A stretch of 64,000 nucleotides of DNA from Hofstenia miamia (Eukaryota > Xenacoelomorpha > Acoela): assembly GCA_004352715.1 (NCBI GenBank), contig SCFE01000030.1, forward strand, positions 1,170,037-1,234,036, read 5' to 3'. The notes under the pieces are model-generated. The model had not been told where the DNA came from. It saw nothing but the letters and a program-made list of their open reading frames with translations, and did no database searches. The translations under genes and the position numbers were made by a program. Of this stretch, positions 46,432 to 59,086 are shown in pieces; within the stretch, counting starts at the first letter, position 1; each line of letters starts with the position of its first letter.

Positions 46432-46960
46432 TAGGGGTAAGTTTTAGGACAGATTAATCAGAACAGAATAAATCACGACAGCTTTTTTAGCAGGTTAAGC
46501 AAGATAAAAACAGGACAAAGTATTAAGTAAACTTCACATGGCTCTTGCAAATATTGGAAAAAGTTACGATTTGGTTATTGGCGAAAGCTCTTTTCAGACT
46601 GAACTGAAACGTTATCAGGTCCTGACCAAGTAAATATCCCGAGATCCCCTCGTTTGATAGACTTCAAATCAATATCCAACCCTATCACGAATTGTGAAAA
46701 ACTTCCTTATATTCCTGCAACAAGCATTCCTTCAAAGCGACTTTTCTTGAATGCATGATTTGTATTGAACAAATATCAATACTCGTTGTCTGGTGAAAAC
46801 ATTAAAATACAGTTCTGCTACTTCTAGAATAATTTACTCTGTTATTCAATCTTCATTCTTTAAGTACCTTGCTACTCTTTGTGATGTCCTAAAATTCAGA
46901 CTAAAACAGATTAAAATACGGACAAGATAAACAATTTAAGAATAGGGGAACCCACCCCTA
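46432..46960 (+). mobile_element. Decayed, deleted hAT element
   Basis: Left TAGGGGTAAGTT and right in reverse TAGGGGTGGGTT match at 10 of 12 bases. The flanks TCCAGAG and TCAAGAG resemble a decayed duplication. The interior holds a hAT dimerisation relic. At 529 bp it is an internally deleted copy. Confidence 0.4.
46660..46810 (+). pseudogene. hAT transposase C-terminal relic
   Basis: Two frames together give NQYPTLSRIVKNFL, then YIPATSIPSKRLFLNA, a stop, and VLNKYQYSLSGENIK. This matches the common hAT C-terminus: (Y/F)PxLSxxAxxxL-IPATSxPSERxFS...LSxENV. The conserved Glu-Arg-x-Phe-Ser is Lys-Arg-Leu-Phe-Leu, and a frameshift plus stop break it. Family within hAT not resolved. Confidence 0.55.
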
Positions 46961-47152
46961 TCAAGAGGCTTGCAAATCGTTAGCAAATATGCAATGTTAT
47001 ATGCCCTTTTCAGGTACCAATACCTAGAGTAAAAATAAAGTGAAACTTTCAATCTCAAAAGAAGGCCTTTATACATTACTATGGCAAAATATGGCAGCGT
47101 CTATTCTTTTTTGTAGCGAAATTTGAATGTATATATATATAAGTATGTATAT

Positions 47153-48152
47153 NNNNNNNNNNNNNNNNNNNNNNNNNNNNNNNNNNNNNNNNNNNNNNNN
47201 NNNNNNNNNNNNNNNNNNNNNNNNNNNNNNNNNNNNNNNNNNNNNNNNNNNNNNNNNNNNNNNNNNNNNNNNNNNNNNNNNNNNNNNNNNNNNNNNNNNN
47301 NNNNNNNNNNNNNNNNNNNNNNNNNNNNNNNNNNNNNNNNNNNNNNNNNNNNNNNNNNNNNNNNNNNNNNNNNNNNNNNNNNNNNNNNNNNNNNNNNNNN
47401 NNNNNNNNNNNNNNNNNNNNNNNNNNNNNNNNNNNNNNNNNNNNNNNNNNNNNNNNNNNNNNNNNNNNNNNNNNNNNNNNNNNNNNNNNNNNNNNNNNNN
47501 NNNNNNNNNNNNNNNNNNNNNNNNNNNNNNNNNNNNNNNNNNNNNNNNNNNNNNNNNNNNNNNNNNNNNNNNNNNNNNNNNNNNNNNNNNNNNNNNNNNN
47601 NNNNNNNNNNNNNNNNNNNNNNNNNNNNNNNNNNNNNNNNNNNNNNNNNNNNNNNNNNNNNNNNNNNNNNNNNNNNNNNNNNNNNNNNNNNNNNNNNNNN
47701 NNNNNNNNNNNNNNNNNNNNNNNNNNNNNNNNNNNNNNNNNNNNNNNNNNNNNNNNNNNNNNNNNNNNNNNNNNNNNNNNNNNNNNNNNNNNNNNNNNNN
47801 NNNNNNNNNNNNNNNNNNNNNNNNNNNNNNNNNNNNNNNNNNNNNNNNNNNNNNNNNNNNNNNNNNNNNNNNNNNNNNNNNNNNNNNNNNNNNNNNNNNN
47901 NNNNNNNNNNNNNNNNNNNNNNNNNNNNNNNNNNNNNNNNNNNNNNNNNNNNNNNNNNNNNNNNNNNNNNNNNNNNNNNNNNNNNNNNNNNNNNNNNNNN
48001 NNNNNNNNNNNNNNNNNNNNNNNNNNNNNNNNNNNNNNNNNNNNNNNNNNNNNNNNNNNNNNNNNNNNNNNNNNNNNNNNNNNNNNNNNNNNNNNNNNNN
48101 NNNNNNNNNNNNNNNNNNNNNNNNNNNNNNNNNNNNNNNNNNNNNNNNNNNN
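47153..48152. other. Assembly gap (1000 N)
   Basis: Exactly 1000 N directly after a short (AT)n run. Confidence 0.95.
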
Positions 48153-48283
48153 GATCTGTTAAAATAAAGATTTGAAAATGTAACGCACTGTTCCAATAAT
48201 CAACTAAAAGTAAGGACTACACCGAAATCTGTTTATTGTAAAAATTTCTTTTCATTAGGAAAATAGTTCTAATGTACTTGTCC

Positions 48284-48500
48284 CAAAGATTTAACCGGCT
48301 AAGGGCCGGCCGGAGCCGGAAATTTACCGGCCTGTAACCGCTTTTAAATTTTTTGAAAGACCGGCCAAAATGAAAAAAAAATTCTTGTTTTATCTTATAA
48401 ACAGGGAATATTTTGCTTAGTTTGTGAGGAAGATCTAAAGTTCGAAACAATTTTATCGTATTTGCAATCTACAGTGTTGCAATTAAATTTACTCTTCTGG
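48284..48500 (-). mobile_element. Inverted, truncated relative of the 23800-24644 MITE
   Basis: The reverse complement of 24420-24640 aligns here: AACCGGCTAAGGGCCGG near the decayed end, ACCGGCC blocks, then ATAAACAGGGAATA(T/C)TTTG and ATCTAAAGTTCGAA. The terminus CCAAAGATTTAACCGGC is a decayed version of the CAGAGATGGAACCGGC end. The other end is not found. Confidence 0.6.
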
Positions 48501-48699
48501 AATCTCTCATTAATTTGCAATAAATTGAGTTGTTCTACTTTTTGAAAGCGTAATTTGACTCGTTTTTTATATAGCTTATTAATAATATTAGCAGAAGCTA
48601 TAATAATGAAACAGTAATCTAAAGGATTTACACTTGAAATTTGAAAAACCTTATACAAATAAAATAACTTGAACCCTCGTATTTTTGTAATAAATTTGA

Positions 48700-49158
48700 A
48701 AGATTTTCAGTTGCAAAGACATTCAATCACAAATGTCAGTTGACATATCCTACTGGAGTAATTATGTTTGGCCTTAGCAAAAAAAATTATAAATATATAT
48801 ACTTGTGCACTTATAAATTATTCAATACTAACTAAAGTCAAATGTCACTGCAATATGAAGGATGACTGACAAATTATTAAATATATTTATTTGTGTACCT
48901 ATCAAACGCCACAGTAATATGAAACATAATGATTGATAATGCTACTTGCTTAGTTTATTTAACTATCATTCAAAAAATAAACTAACTTAGTAAACTGAAA
49001 CGTTCACAATTTAAGTTCAAGGAAAAATCAAAACTGATTAAAGTTATGTAAAGAATTGATATATAGAAAATATCAAAATTGTGCTCCGCTAGAATTATAG
49101 TTATAATAGTTTAAGATGTGCGTTATACAATATCTTTGCATCGCCATGTGTAATTTTT

Positions 49159-49160
<2 letters not shown>
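48700..49160. repeat. Dispersed repeat, copy 2 (paired with 3005-3370)
   Basis: Diverged direct copy of 3005-3370; ends in (AT)n like copy 1. Confidence 0.5.
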
Positions 49161-49212
<52 letters not shown>

Positions 49213-49221
49213 TATATATAT
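49161..49221. repeat. (AT)n microsatellite at left border of repeat F2
   Basis: About 60 bp of AT, one interruption, ending at the start of the duplicated segment. Confidence 0.9.
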
Positions 49222-50855
49222 TATTCTTATAATTTTTTAATCATGCATTTTTCATTATTAATAAACCTATTTGATTTTAAGAAACTAAATTAGCATTATT
49301 ATTAAGAACAAACTTGATTCCTAAGTTAATTCATAGACTAGACTTTCCTTAATTTTGAAATTTAACAATTTAGTCGTCCGACAGAAAATAATGAATTATT
49401 TATTTCAGTAAATAAAAAATTAACCTATAATAAAAGTATCTGCCAATATTGAATAAAGATATGAACAAATTATTATGGTTTGCTCACAGCTCATTTAAGC
49501 AAATGGTCTTGCAAAATCGATAACCTAGCTGATTACTGCTATCGGGTGGCTTTGAAGGAATTGCATTTTTGCCTTTTGACGGAAAGAGAAGCAGTCATCA
49601 TGGATTTAACACTACAGTCATTGGCAGAAAGATTAGCATTTTCTCCTCCCCCAGATTCTATTTTAATGAATAAAACAAACTCTTATTCAAACATTTAATG
49701 GCAATTTCCTAGTAAAAATTCGAGGTTTTTATGGCACTTTTAGGAATAAATCACAAAAGACTATAGTATTCTGAAAAAATAACACAGATTAAATGATGTA
49801 ATACTCTAGGTTGTTTAAGAATTATGTTGAATTGTTGCAATCGTTTAGAAGAGTAATGGCAGAATAAGTTGAAAATCGATTAGCCCTACTTATATAGTAT
49901 TTTTAAAATGAATTTTGTGTGGTAAAACTCAAGGCTAAAAATTTCTTGAATTTTTCTAAATTTTTTTCCCTAAAATCTTTTTTACAGGGTTATATAGCAA
50001 TCAAGGACTTTTGTGTTTGGGACAAAAAACTTTTTTAATATGACAAAATTTTTCTTTAACCTATTGTTTAATCGACTGGCTTTTTAAGAAAAATGGTGAT
50101 GTCAACAACTAAAATTAAATCAGTAATTTACAAACAAATCTTAATTCATCTATGACCATCACAAGAGGCGCATGAAAGAGTGCATTACCTTCTTAAGCTC
50201 TCAAAATAAAAAGCTAAAGGTTTTCGAAAAAAGGACTGAAACTTGACAAATTTGACAGTTTTTCAAACAATTTTGCTTTAAATTGCTTCTTCTGAGTTCA
50301 ATATTCGTAAATAAAATGCAATAAAGAGTCTATGATATTCTAAAATATTAGATTGGTGATTCATATTCTACTTAGTTTTGAAAATACTGACGCTAGACTT
50401 ATTTGTTAACGCTATCACAAAATAAAGAATTCATCTTTTCATGCACATGTCTATTGTAGTACAAGACATACACTTTATAGAAGGTCTCCAAGAGAGCCCA
50501 ACAAAGTAAAGTCTAAATATGATTTAATTTAAAATAGCAATTTGATGTCAATTAGGGTAAATATTGATTTAGATGTTATTTCTGTTTATATATAGAGAAA
50601 AGCTTCAAATAATACAGCTTTTCTATAAAATCCTTAACCCCATATTATGAATATTCAAGTAAAAATTACAATTAAGTTTGTATAGATAATATTATCAACG
50701 GTTTTACAAAGTACCATCATTCAGGGGCTACATGACACCCCTAATTTAATTTATTGCTCATCCATCCATGCCCGAAAAGACGTACAATAGTAAATTGAGG
50801 GACAGGATGAGATAAATTTAGAAAAAATTATTACAAAAAATATTGATCTAAGTAA

Positions 50856-51204
50856 GCAATAGTTATATATTATAACTATTAAAACAAAAGATATGTTTAA
50901 TAACAAAGACAATATCCCAAAAAACTTAGTTTCATCCCTAGTCTACAAATATACATGTGATGATTGCGATAAATCATATATCGGTGAAACTAAGCGGCAT
51001 CTGGGAATAAGATCTAATGAGCATTTAAGAGGTCCTCTGAATTCAGAAATTTTTACCCATCACCATCAAACTAAGGAAGATCAATTTAAAATTTTACTAA
51101 GAACTAAACATCCGAAAATAGCAGAGGCAAAATATATAAAAGAAACAACAAAGGGTAAATTTTTAAATCGACAACAAAGCACGATGACCTTAAATTTATT
51201 CTAA
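50856..51204 (+). pseudogene. Penelope-like GIY-YIG endonuclease end (copy 2)
   Basis: Protein identical to copy 1 (ATG at 50893, 103 residues): CxxC, YIG, TKR, RSNEH and FLNRQ all kept; RT domain absent. Confidence 0.7.
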
Positions 51205-51264
51205 GTGTATGTAATAAGATCATTTATATTTAGTGTAGTTTATTGTAAATGTATTTACCGCATA

Positions 51265-51312
51265 TTTTGTAAACTGACGATGATGGTAACACATCGAAAT
51301 TGATATTTAAAA
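51265..51312 (+). ncRNA. Hammerhead-like RNA motif (copy 2)
   Basis: Same sequence as 34370-34417, with CTGACGA at 51274-51280. Confidence 0.35.
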
Positions 51313-53010
51313 CTGTCGTCACATTCAAATATATATTACCGCTCTTGCATTACATGCTCCATCTTCATCAGTGTAAGAGTTTTTTCTGTTCAGAAGCTTG
51401 CCTTGTCGCATCTGAGGATGTCAATGTTACTCGTGCGTTTGGCCCTTTTGATTATTAGTCGATTCAATCAAAAGTAAATCAATAATAAAGCATCTAAGAA
51501 TATTCAATGATATGAAAAATCACCGATTTCAACTATTGGTGGGCATCAACACTTTTTCAAATATTTCTGTGCAACACACTTGATATTAAATTGTTATTAT
51601 TTTATGTGTATTTAAAAATTCCAAAATAGTGATGAGCAACGACACTAGCTGTATAGCAACAATGCATAGTTTGTTAATAGTATATATTACTGATATGGTA
51701 GATAATTTTTCATTAAAAACATTGAATTTTGTAAATATTTTTCTTTTAATTTTTACCGTTAAAATGTTTAGCCTAAATCGGTTTCCGTCAATATTTCTAT
51801 GCTATTACAAAAATTTCATGGGCATAAATAGCCGCTTAACGCTCAAAATACTACCTTTATACCACTAACGCAATTACTATTAAATCACAAACTGTTCGTA
51901 TGCTTTCTTATTGAAATGGCAGATTTACAGATGGTTGTAAATTATAATTGCGTACAGCAAAAATTTCGCAATTACAGTAATTATTTAGAACCAGCTTCTT
52001 GCATTATATGAAGCCTTCCTTTAAAGTAATTAAGATAGAAAATCTCTAGAATTTTGCTGAGTTTTGTTATGTGTGAAATTGTTGACTAGATATTTACAAA
52101 ACAAGCATGGGAATTGTAAATTTGTTATTATTGTTAAATAAAGCACAATTTATATAATACATTCTGTCTGCTCCAAACATTGATGGTGAGAATAAATGCT
52201 GTCTCCAAATTTAAAAGAAAAGTTAAACTAGCGTTTAATTGATATAATTTCTGCCATGCATCTGGCGTTCAAATTCTTTGTTTTTTTCAGAACGCATTAT
52301 TTTTGACCTTATTTTTAATGCGATCGACATGCTTTTTATTACAATAGCCTATTTTCAAAGAAAACTCAAATATTTTTAAAAAAATGTTGCTAAAATATAC
52401 TCGAGGTAGCTGCGAATAATTATAAAATAAAAGTTTAAGAAATTCGAAAATCAAACAATCAAGCAAATAAATTTGGTAACTCCAATTATTTACTGGATTA
52501 CCATTTCATATCATCACTACGTCTATGTCAACTGCTTTTGGAAAAAACTAAATGTCGTATTGGAATCCAAAAATTAAAGTTTTCAACCACATGTAGTACA
52601 AATTATTGAATTAGTCCACTTTTGATTATGTTGAGGTACTCCTGGTTAATGGCACAAAACGGTTGCTTTTATTGCTTATAATTGACAGCATTTAAAGGAT
52701 GAAAAACAATACAATTTCTAGTTTCCGCCAAAACCATTAAATAGTTTTAGTAATAGTCAAAGACAATGTAACCTATAACGAAATTTTCAGTTAGGAAAAC
52801 AGTTCACAAGATATTTATTTATAATCACGGTGTTCGTAGCAAATGAGCAGCAATGAGTAACGTCGGAATTTTTTACCTTTCTCGCATATAAACATTGTAC
52901 TCATATGTATACACATATGAAGGTGTTTGAATTATTATTGAACTCGAGAAAACTAAATTACATACAGAATGATTCATGCAACACATTACCATCATAAAAA
53001 TATGTTAAAA

Positions 53011-53052
<42 letters not shown>

Positions 53053-54106
53053 TTATATATATATATATAGATATATATATATGTTAAATTTGGAGACAAA
53101 AATGGTACCATAGATTTTTATGCTAAAAGCAAAGACAAGGATGTTCACGAATCACATCATAAGTATTTTTCTTTGAAATTACGCTTTGCCTTTTCTAAAA
53201 TTCTCGAAATTTATTAATATTCGACGAGGATCAAAGCAATTTTTGTTCTTCTCGCTATAATGTCTGTATATTCAAACATTAAAAGGTTTCCAGCAATAAC
53301 CCACACCGGGCAGCAAGTTGGAGTACTAACAACTGCTAGACAACATCAAAGTGCTTTTAGTAAATCATTGTTAACTAGTGCGTAGGATATCAAGGAAGAT
53401 GATTGATCATGCATCGAAAAAGCTAGAATTTTTGTATATCTGTCACGCATTTATTACAATATTGCAAAACACTGAAAGCGAGGTTTGGAAAAAAATATTG
53501 CCAAAGATGACAGTTTGAAAACTGCTTTATTTTTTATAAAAAACGTTTCTACTCCCTCCAGAAATATGCCCCTGCTTAAGACACTGCTTCTCTGCAGGTT
53601 TGAAATAAATGAGGGAACTTCATAGGCGTAGGTTAGATGACTTGCTTAAATAGCGCGAATAATAAGATGCTTGGTTTAAGGTGTTAGAGCACTTGGAGAT
53701 TTCAATCTAATCAGATTTTGAGTGCTGTCAATTTCAGTAGACGTTGCTTATCAGAGATACTGAGAAATTAAAACTTTCTTTAAATAGTTATTGCATTTAT
53801 AAATGACTAACTATATCACTATGAAACAAAAAAATAGGAACAATTTTGCTGAGTCAGCTGTTTTGATGTGATAGATATAAAAATACAATTTATCAAGAAT
53901 GACTCATTTTAAGCATCAATCCTGCTGTAAACAACATAGAGTGTAATTGTAAATAAATGTCATGTTGACAAGACAGCCTAATGAAAAATGCTTTATTCAA
54001 AAAAATAATTTATTGTATTTTTAAATGTATATTGCTAAAATTGCTAAGCATTCATTAAATTATAATAATTTAGGCTGCGATATAAGTTTCATTTACCATA
54101 TAGTTA

Positions 54107-57100
54107 CAAGGGCGGATCTAGAGGGGGTGGCTAGGGTGGCTAGCCTCCCCCACAATTGAAGAGAAAAAAAAATTTTCCTAGGGTATTTTGCGTCTGGAAT
54201 AAATATCATAACTCAAATAAGCAAATGAAAATAAAGTGCAAAAATTTGGAACATTATAAACAACATAAGTTTATAACAATCAACAGATGCTTCTTAATTT
54301 AATTGATAACTGATAAACAATTGTCATTAATATAATGAAGTCAGTTTGTCTGACTCTTTCTTTTTTTTATTATTGAATAAGGAAAGGAGGTGCATCTTCA
54401 CTTCAGCTTTTATCAACGAAAATCATATAATCATAGAAACATAATTATACCACGTTGTGCAGTTATACACACAAGGTATTCGTCAATACTTTTGTTTCAC
54501 ACACTCAAATACACGTCTCATGATATTTATTTTATTCATTGCTTTTTTATATATTCACAGCAGTGCTGTCCGTTTTTTATCGAAAGCCACCTATTGGACA
54601 CGGAAGAAAGAATTTGTGGTAATTGACAATTGTACTATATATGATACGTATATGATACATTTCAAGCCATTGTTTATTTGAATTTGCCAAAAGGTAAATG
54701 TTTTGTTAATCTTATACTGATAGTTCTTGTATAGTAATCGTAAACTAGTTTTAATTTAACAAAGCTTTTTAAAATTTATCATGTTAAAAATTAAATGTTG
54801 TAAAAGAACTTGTACGAAAAGTGAAATTATAAAATACAAAAACGTTCTTTTTTGAGTACCCAATTGCACTATGGGGACGCCTCGCAGTCAGGCGTCTGTC
54901 AATTAGTTATATTGACACAATACGGCTCAGCCTCTCCTACCTCCAGGTGAGTAACCATATGGAGGTCCATTCTTCGAGTGTATTCAAAATTTAATGATAG
55001 CATTTGAACCAACAGATATTATTTTATTTCCATGTAATGGAATTTGTTTTGTGTCAAGTCTATTTTTCACCATCCTACGAATACAGTAATACTTACAGTC
55101 AACAATTTATTGGGTAATTAAAAATATAGTCAGTTGACAGTTTATTCTATGTGAAAAGTTGAAGGTAAATATTTTTGTAAATACTGTAAGTAATCTAAGA
55201 CTGCTTGTGAAAATTTTATTATCATTCAATGTGCCTAATTTATGTTCAATATATCTAGTAATTTCTATATTTGCTATTACTTACCAATATCTAATTCTCT
55301 TGATTTTTATTTCAGAATGTCTGATGAACCACCATCTAAACGCTTCAAACAAAAAAGTCTCAATTTTCAACGTATTGTTTCAACTACTTCTTCTATGGGC
55401 AGCTCCACTGTCAATCAATGCAATTCACCGACATTAGACAAAACCCATTCCGAAGAAGCATCAATCACAATAAATGATCCATCGAAAGAATCCCCAATTT
55501 CCCCAAATGATATTGCTTGAATAGTAAGACGTTGATGACTGATGCAGCTAAGATCGATTTCATGAAAACATGCTGGAAGCCACCACCTAACTTCAAATTT
55601 CATAAAGAAAAATTTACATCAGAGAATAAATCAAAGGAAATATGCTTCCAGTATAGATGGCTTGAACAGTATAAGTGGTTAGCATATAGTTGCCATGATG
55701 ACTACAGAGGTGGTTGGTGCCTACCTTGCTCTCTCTTCTTGACCGCCTCTGAGAAGGAAAAGTTAGGTGTATTTATAAAAGCACCATTTACAAATTTCAA
55801 CAATTCAAAGGAAATTTTAAGTGAACATGAAACAACACAGTACCACAAAATTGCATTCAAAGATATTCCTACATTAGTACACAACTTTCCAATCCAAAAC
55901 TAAGAATAGATTCTTCAATTAATCAAATAACTGCACAAAATATAGAAAATAATAAAAAGGTCTTACCAACAATAATCGATTCTGTTTTATTTTGTGCAAA
56001 GCAGCAGATTGCTCTTCGTGGTCACAGAGATGATAAAATTGATTTTTTAGAAGAATCTTCAACCAATGAAGGAAACTTTGTTGCAATCATTCGTTTACTT
56101 GCTGAACAAAATAATGAACTTAAGCAGCATTTAATTAGAGGTCCAAGGAATGCCCTATTTACCAGTAAAACTATCCAAAATGAAATAATAAATATTGCTG
56201 CCAATATAATCCGCGATTATTTTCGGAAATGCCTTAGCATGTGCCCACATTTTTCCATAATTGCAGATGAGACTTCTTCTCACAACCGAGAAATTATTGC
56301 TGTTTGCCTACGTTTACTTGATTTCCAACAAGATAAACCAAAAAAGATAGAGGTTGTAATAGACTTGGTAGATGTTGAAAGAATAACAGGGGAATCAATA
56401 GCTGTTACAATTAAGGATACACTACAAAAACAAAATATAAACATAAAGGATTGCAAGGGACAGGCGTATGACAATACATCATCTATGAGTTCGGACAAAA
56501 AAGGTGTACAAGCATATATCAAGCAGTGGGCACCTAATGCTGATTACCAAGGGTGTGTGCTCCATTCTCTAAATCTTGCAATTTGTAAAGGCTGTGGCAT
56601 TTCTTCTATACGAAATATGATGGATTCTTGTCAGTCACTGTATTCTTTCTTTGACAATTCTCCAAAACGCCAACGTCTACTTGAAAAAATTATCCTTAAT
56701 TCGGCCCCTTCAACAAAGGTCACAAAGCTGAAAAATCTATGCAAAACTCGGTGGATTGAGCGTCACAATACGTTTGAGAGAATAGAGCAGTTATATGTGT
56801 ACATTGTCCAAACTCTTCAAGAAATAGTAACACCATCTTCATTAAGTGAGGAAGATCATTGGAATTGGGATGCAGATACACGTATGAAAGCTAATGGTTT
56901 GCTACACACCTTCACAAACTATGCTCATATTGTGAATTTCTTGATCACAAAGGAGGGACTAGATCCTATGAAACCAATCGTGTCATGTCTACAGGGTGAA
57001 CATATGGATATATATTATGGTTTTCAAAAATTTGATGAAATCATTTCCTTCTACTCTTCGCTGCGAGAAAATATTGATGACTGGCACTGCAGAGTCTATG

Positions 57101-57997
57101 ACAGAGTAAAGGAATTGCCAAGTTCAGTCAGTTGCATGGAAACTTTTCCTCGTCTCTGTGGAAGGCAAGCACACAGAGCTAATGTCCCTTCAACCTCTCC
57201 TAGTGAGTTTTACAAGCTAAATTTAAGCATTCCATTTCTTGATGTTATTATATCAGAACTCAAATCAAGATTCCACAAAGACAAGAGAGCCCATTTTGAA
57301 ATATGTGCTCTCATGCCTGAAATTATCTCAAAGAAGAATAATCAAGATGTTGAAGATCTTGAGAAAAGCCTGATGGAGAAATGGTATGATATTCTTCCAA
57401 GTCCATCAACTTTTAAAAGTGAATTGTTAAGATGGAAGCACTTGTGTTCTTCTCAAAATCTTGTTGAAATTACATTATGTGATTTAATTCACTATCACAC
57501 TTGCTTAATATTCTACCCCAATATTCGTGAACTTTTAATGATACTGGCTGTTCTACCAATTGGCAGTTGTGAAGCAGAACGCACATTTAGTTGTGTGCGT
57601 AGAGTTCACTCATTTCTTCGCACATCACTCACTGGGGATAAATTATCGGATTTGTGCATTATTGCTCTTCATCACAATAGTGTGCCACTTTCGACAGTGA
57701 AGATTTTGGAGAAATTTATTGCAAGACACCCACGACGTCTACAATCACAGTAACTTTTCACTGACTAAATATTTTCTCCTGCTACAGTATTTTCTACTTG
57801 TTAAAGATTTTTGTATAAATACAATCTGTTAATAAAAAATGTTTATCAAAATGTAGATTATTTTATGTGTATGTAAATGATTACAATAATTTTTTTTGAA
57901 TAACCTAAACATGAAAAATATTAAAAATAACCTTAATGTTTCTACATAGTAATGCATCCAGCCACCCCCCCTTATGAAATTCCTAGATCCGCGCCTG
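54107..57997 (+). mobile_element. hAT transposon, copy 2 (broken gene)
   Basis: Same TIRs and same AGTTA flanks (54102-54106, 57998-58002) as copy 1, 3,891 bp. Identical outer flanking DNA shows it was copied with its surroundings. Intron borders (54947-55315) and AATAAA (57831-57836) are kept. Confidence 0.85.
55317..57753 (+). pseudogene. hAT transposase, copy 2, inactivated
   Basis: Near-identical to 38427-40871. A net 7-bp deletion in the NDIA...NSK region gives a TGA at 55518-55520. A 1-bp deletion in an A-run (55846-55850) shifts the frame again just after the zinc-finger His pair. Downstream of 56239 the frame is open to the normal stop, with a few substitutions (for example Val to Ile, Ala to Pro, Gly to Glu). 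The catalytic core and dimerisation region could only be made from an internal Met, without the zinc finger. Confidence 0.85.
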
Positions 57998-58300
57998 AGT
58001 TAATTGCAAATTGCAAGGTTAGTAAGCTGTGTAATAAACCATATTTTCACATTTTACAAATCAGTGAATAAAAATCAGTTCAAAAAAATAAGTTAGATTA
58101 GATTAAAAGCGGAATTTTGCAATCGCTGTTGTACTTGTTGAAGTATGGTATATGAATTATGGCTATTATAGATATTTTTTGCAAGCTGGTGGCTGGTAAG
58201 CTTTTGACTCACACTGGTATTGGCTGGTCAGGGAGAAAATTCAACGGGTAGTATCAGATGAATGTAATTAAATTATATTGCAAAAAATTATTCAAATTTG

Positions 58301-58390
58301 CAACTGCAATTTGATATCAAAATGCACATGAATCTAATCCAATCTCATTTACTGATCTAGACTTCTTGCAAGACAATTCAAAGGGAATGA
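58301..58390. repeat. Divergent patch in repeat F (copy 2 version)
   Basis: Counterpart of 41419-41510; see there. Confidence 0.75.
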
Positions 58391-58509
58391 GACTTAAATT
58401 CAATGTAATGAAGGCAATAGTATTTTTATAGTATGAAGCAATCCAACACATTCCTAAAAGTAAGAACAGAACTCATAGGTTAGCATAATCACACCTCAGA
58501 TTTCAATTG

Positions 58510-58543
<34 letters not shown>

Positions 58544-58635
58544 NNNNNNNNNNNNNNNNNNNNNNNNNNNNNNNNNNNNNNNNNNNNNNNNNNNNNNNNN
58601 NNNNNNNNNNNNNNNNNNNNNNNNNNNNNNNNNNN
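58544..58635. other. Assembly gap (92 N)
   Basis: Follows the (AT)n (58513-58543) at the right border of repeat F2; another (AT)n lies at 58681-58712. Confidence 0.95.
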
Positions 58636-58679
58636 ACTGTTATCACAATGTATTTACAAAAAACAGTGTTATAGTCCAT

Positions 58680-58716
<37 letters not shown>

Positions 58717-58954
58717 AATCTGTGAATAAAACTTGAAAGTTGCTAATATTCAATGTTCAACCGCATTAACTGATTTTGTATTATATCAAAAATACTGTTA
58801 GCCTAATTATTATAATAATTAAAGAATCTTAAAAGCGCAACCTAATAATTTATATGGCCTAGACTTTTCAACTCGCAATCGCTTACCCAAACATTACGCA
58901 TAATCATCTCAATGAAGTAGTTAAGAGTAGTCTGAAAATTGAAAATGGTGAAGT

Positions 58955-59078
58955 ATAGGCCTAAGAAAATCTCGGTGTGTACATTGATTAAAACTTAAAG
59001 TGGGATTTTCATGTACATTTGTTAGAAAAGTTAATTTTCAGAAAAAATGTAAGTCCTTCCTGTTAACATATCTAAGCG
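58955..59078 (+). pseudogene. Non-LTR retrotransposon RT relic, interrupted by a MITE
   Basis: The frame reads NLGVYID, a stop, then NLKWDFHVHLLEKLIFRKN: the LGVxID...LxWxxH(I/V) motif after the RT palm of jockey/CR1/I-type elements. Upstream GC-poor sequence probably belongs to it but is unreadable. The MITE at 59087 sits directly behind it. Confidence 0.5.
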
Positions 59079-59086
59079 ACGATAAG

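Larger units (their letters stand above)
49224..58512 (+). repeat. Repeat F copy 2
   Basis: Second copy of 32329-41631, ending in (AT)n and then a 92-N gap. It carries the same Penelope fragment and hAT element, the latter with a broken gene. The frame at 49480-49698 equals 32585-32803. Non-coding parts between elements (49700-50850, 51330-54100, including (AT)n at 53009-53083) are as in copy 1. Confidence 0.9.
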
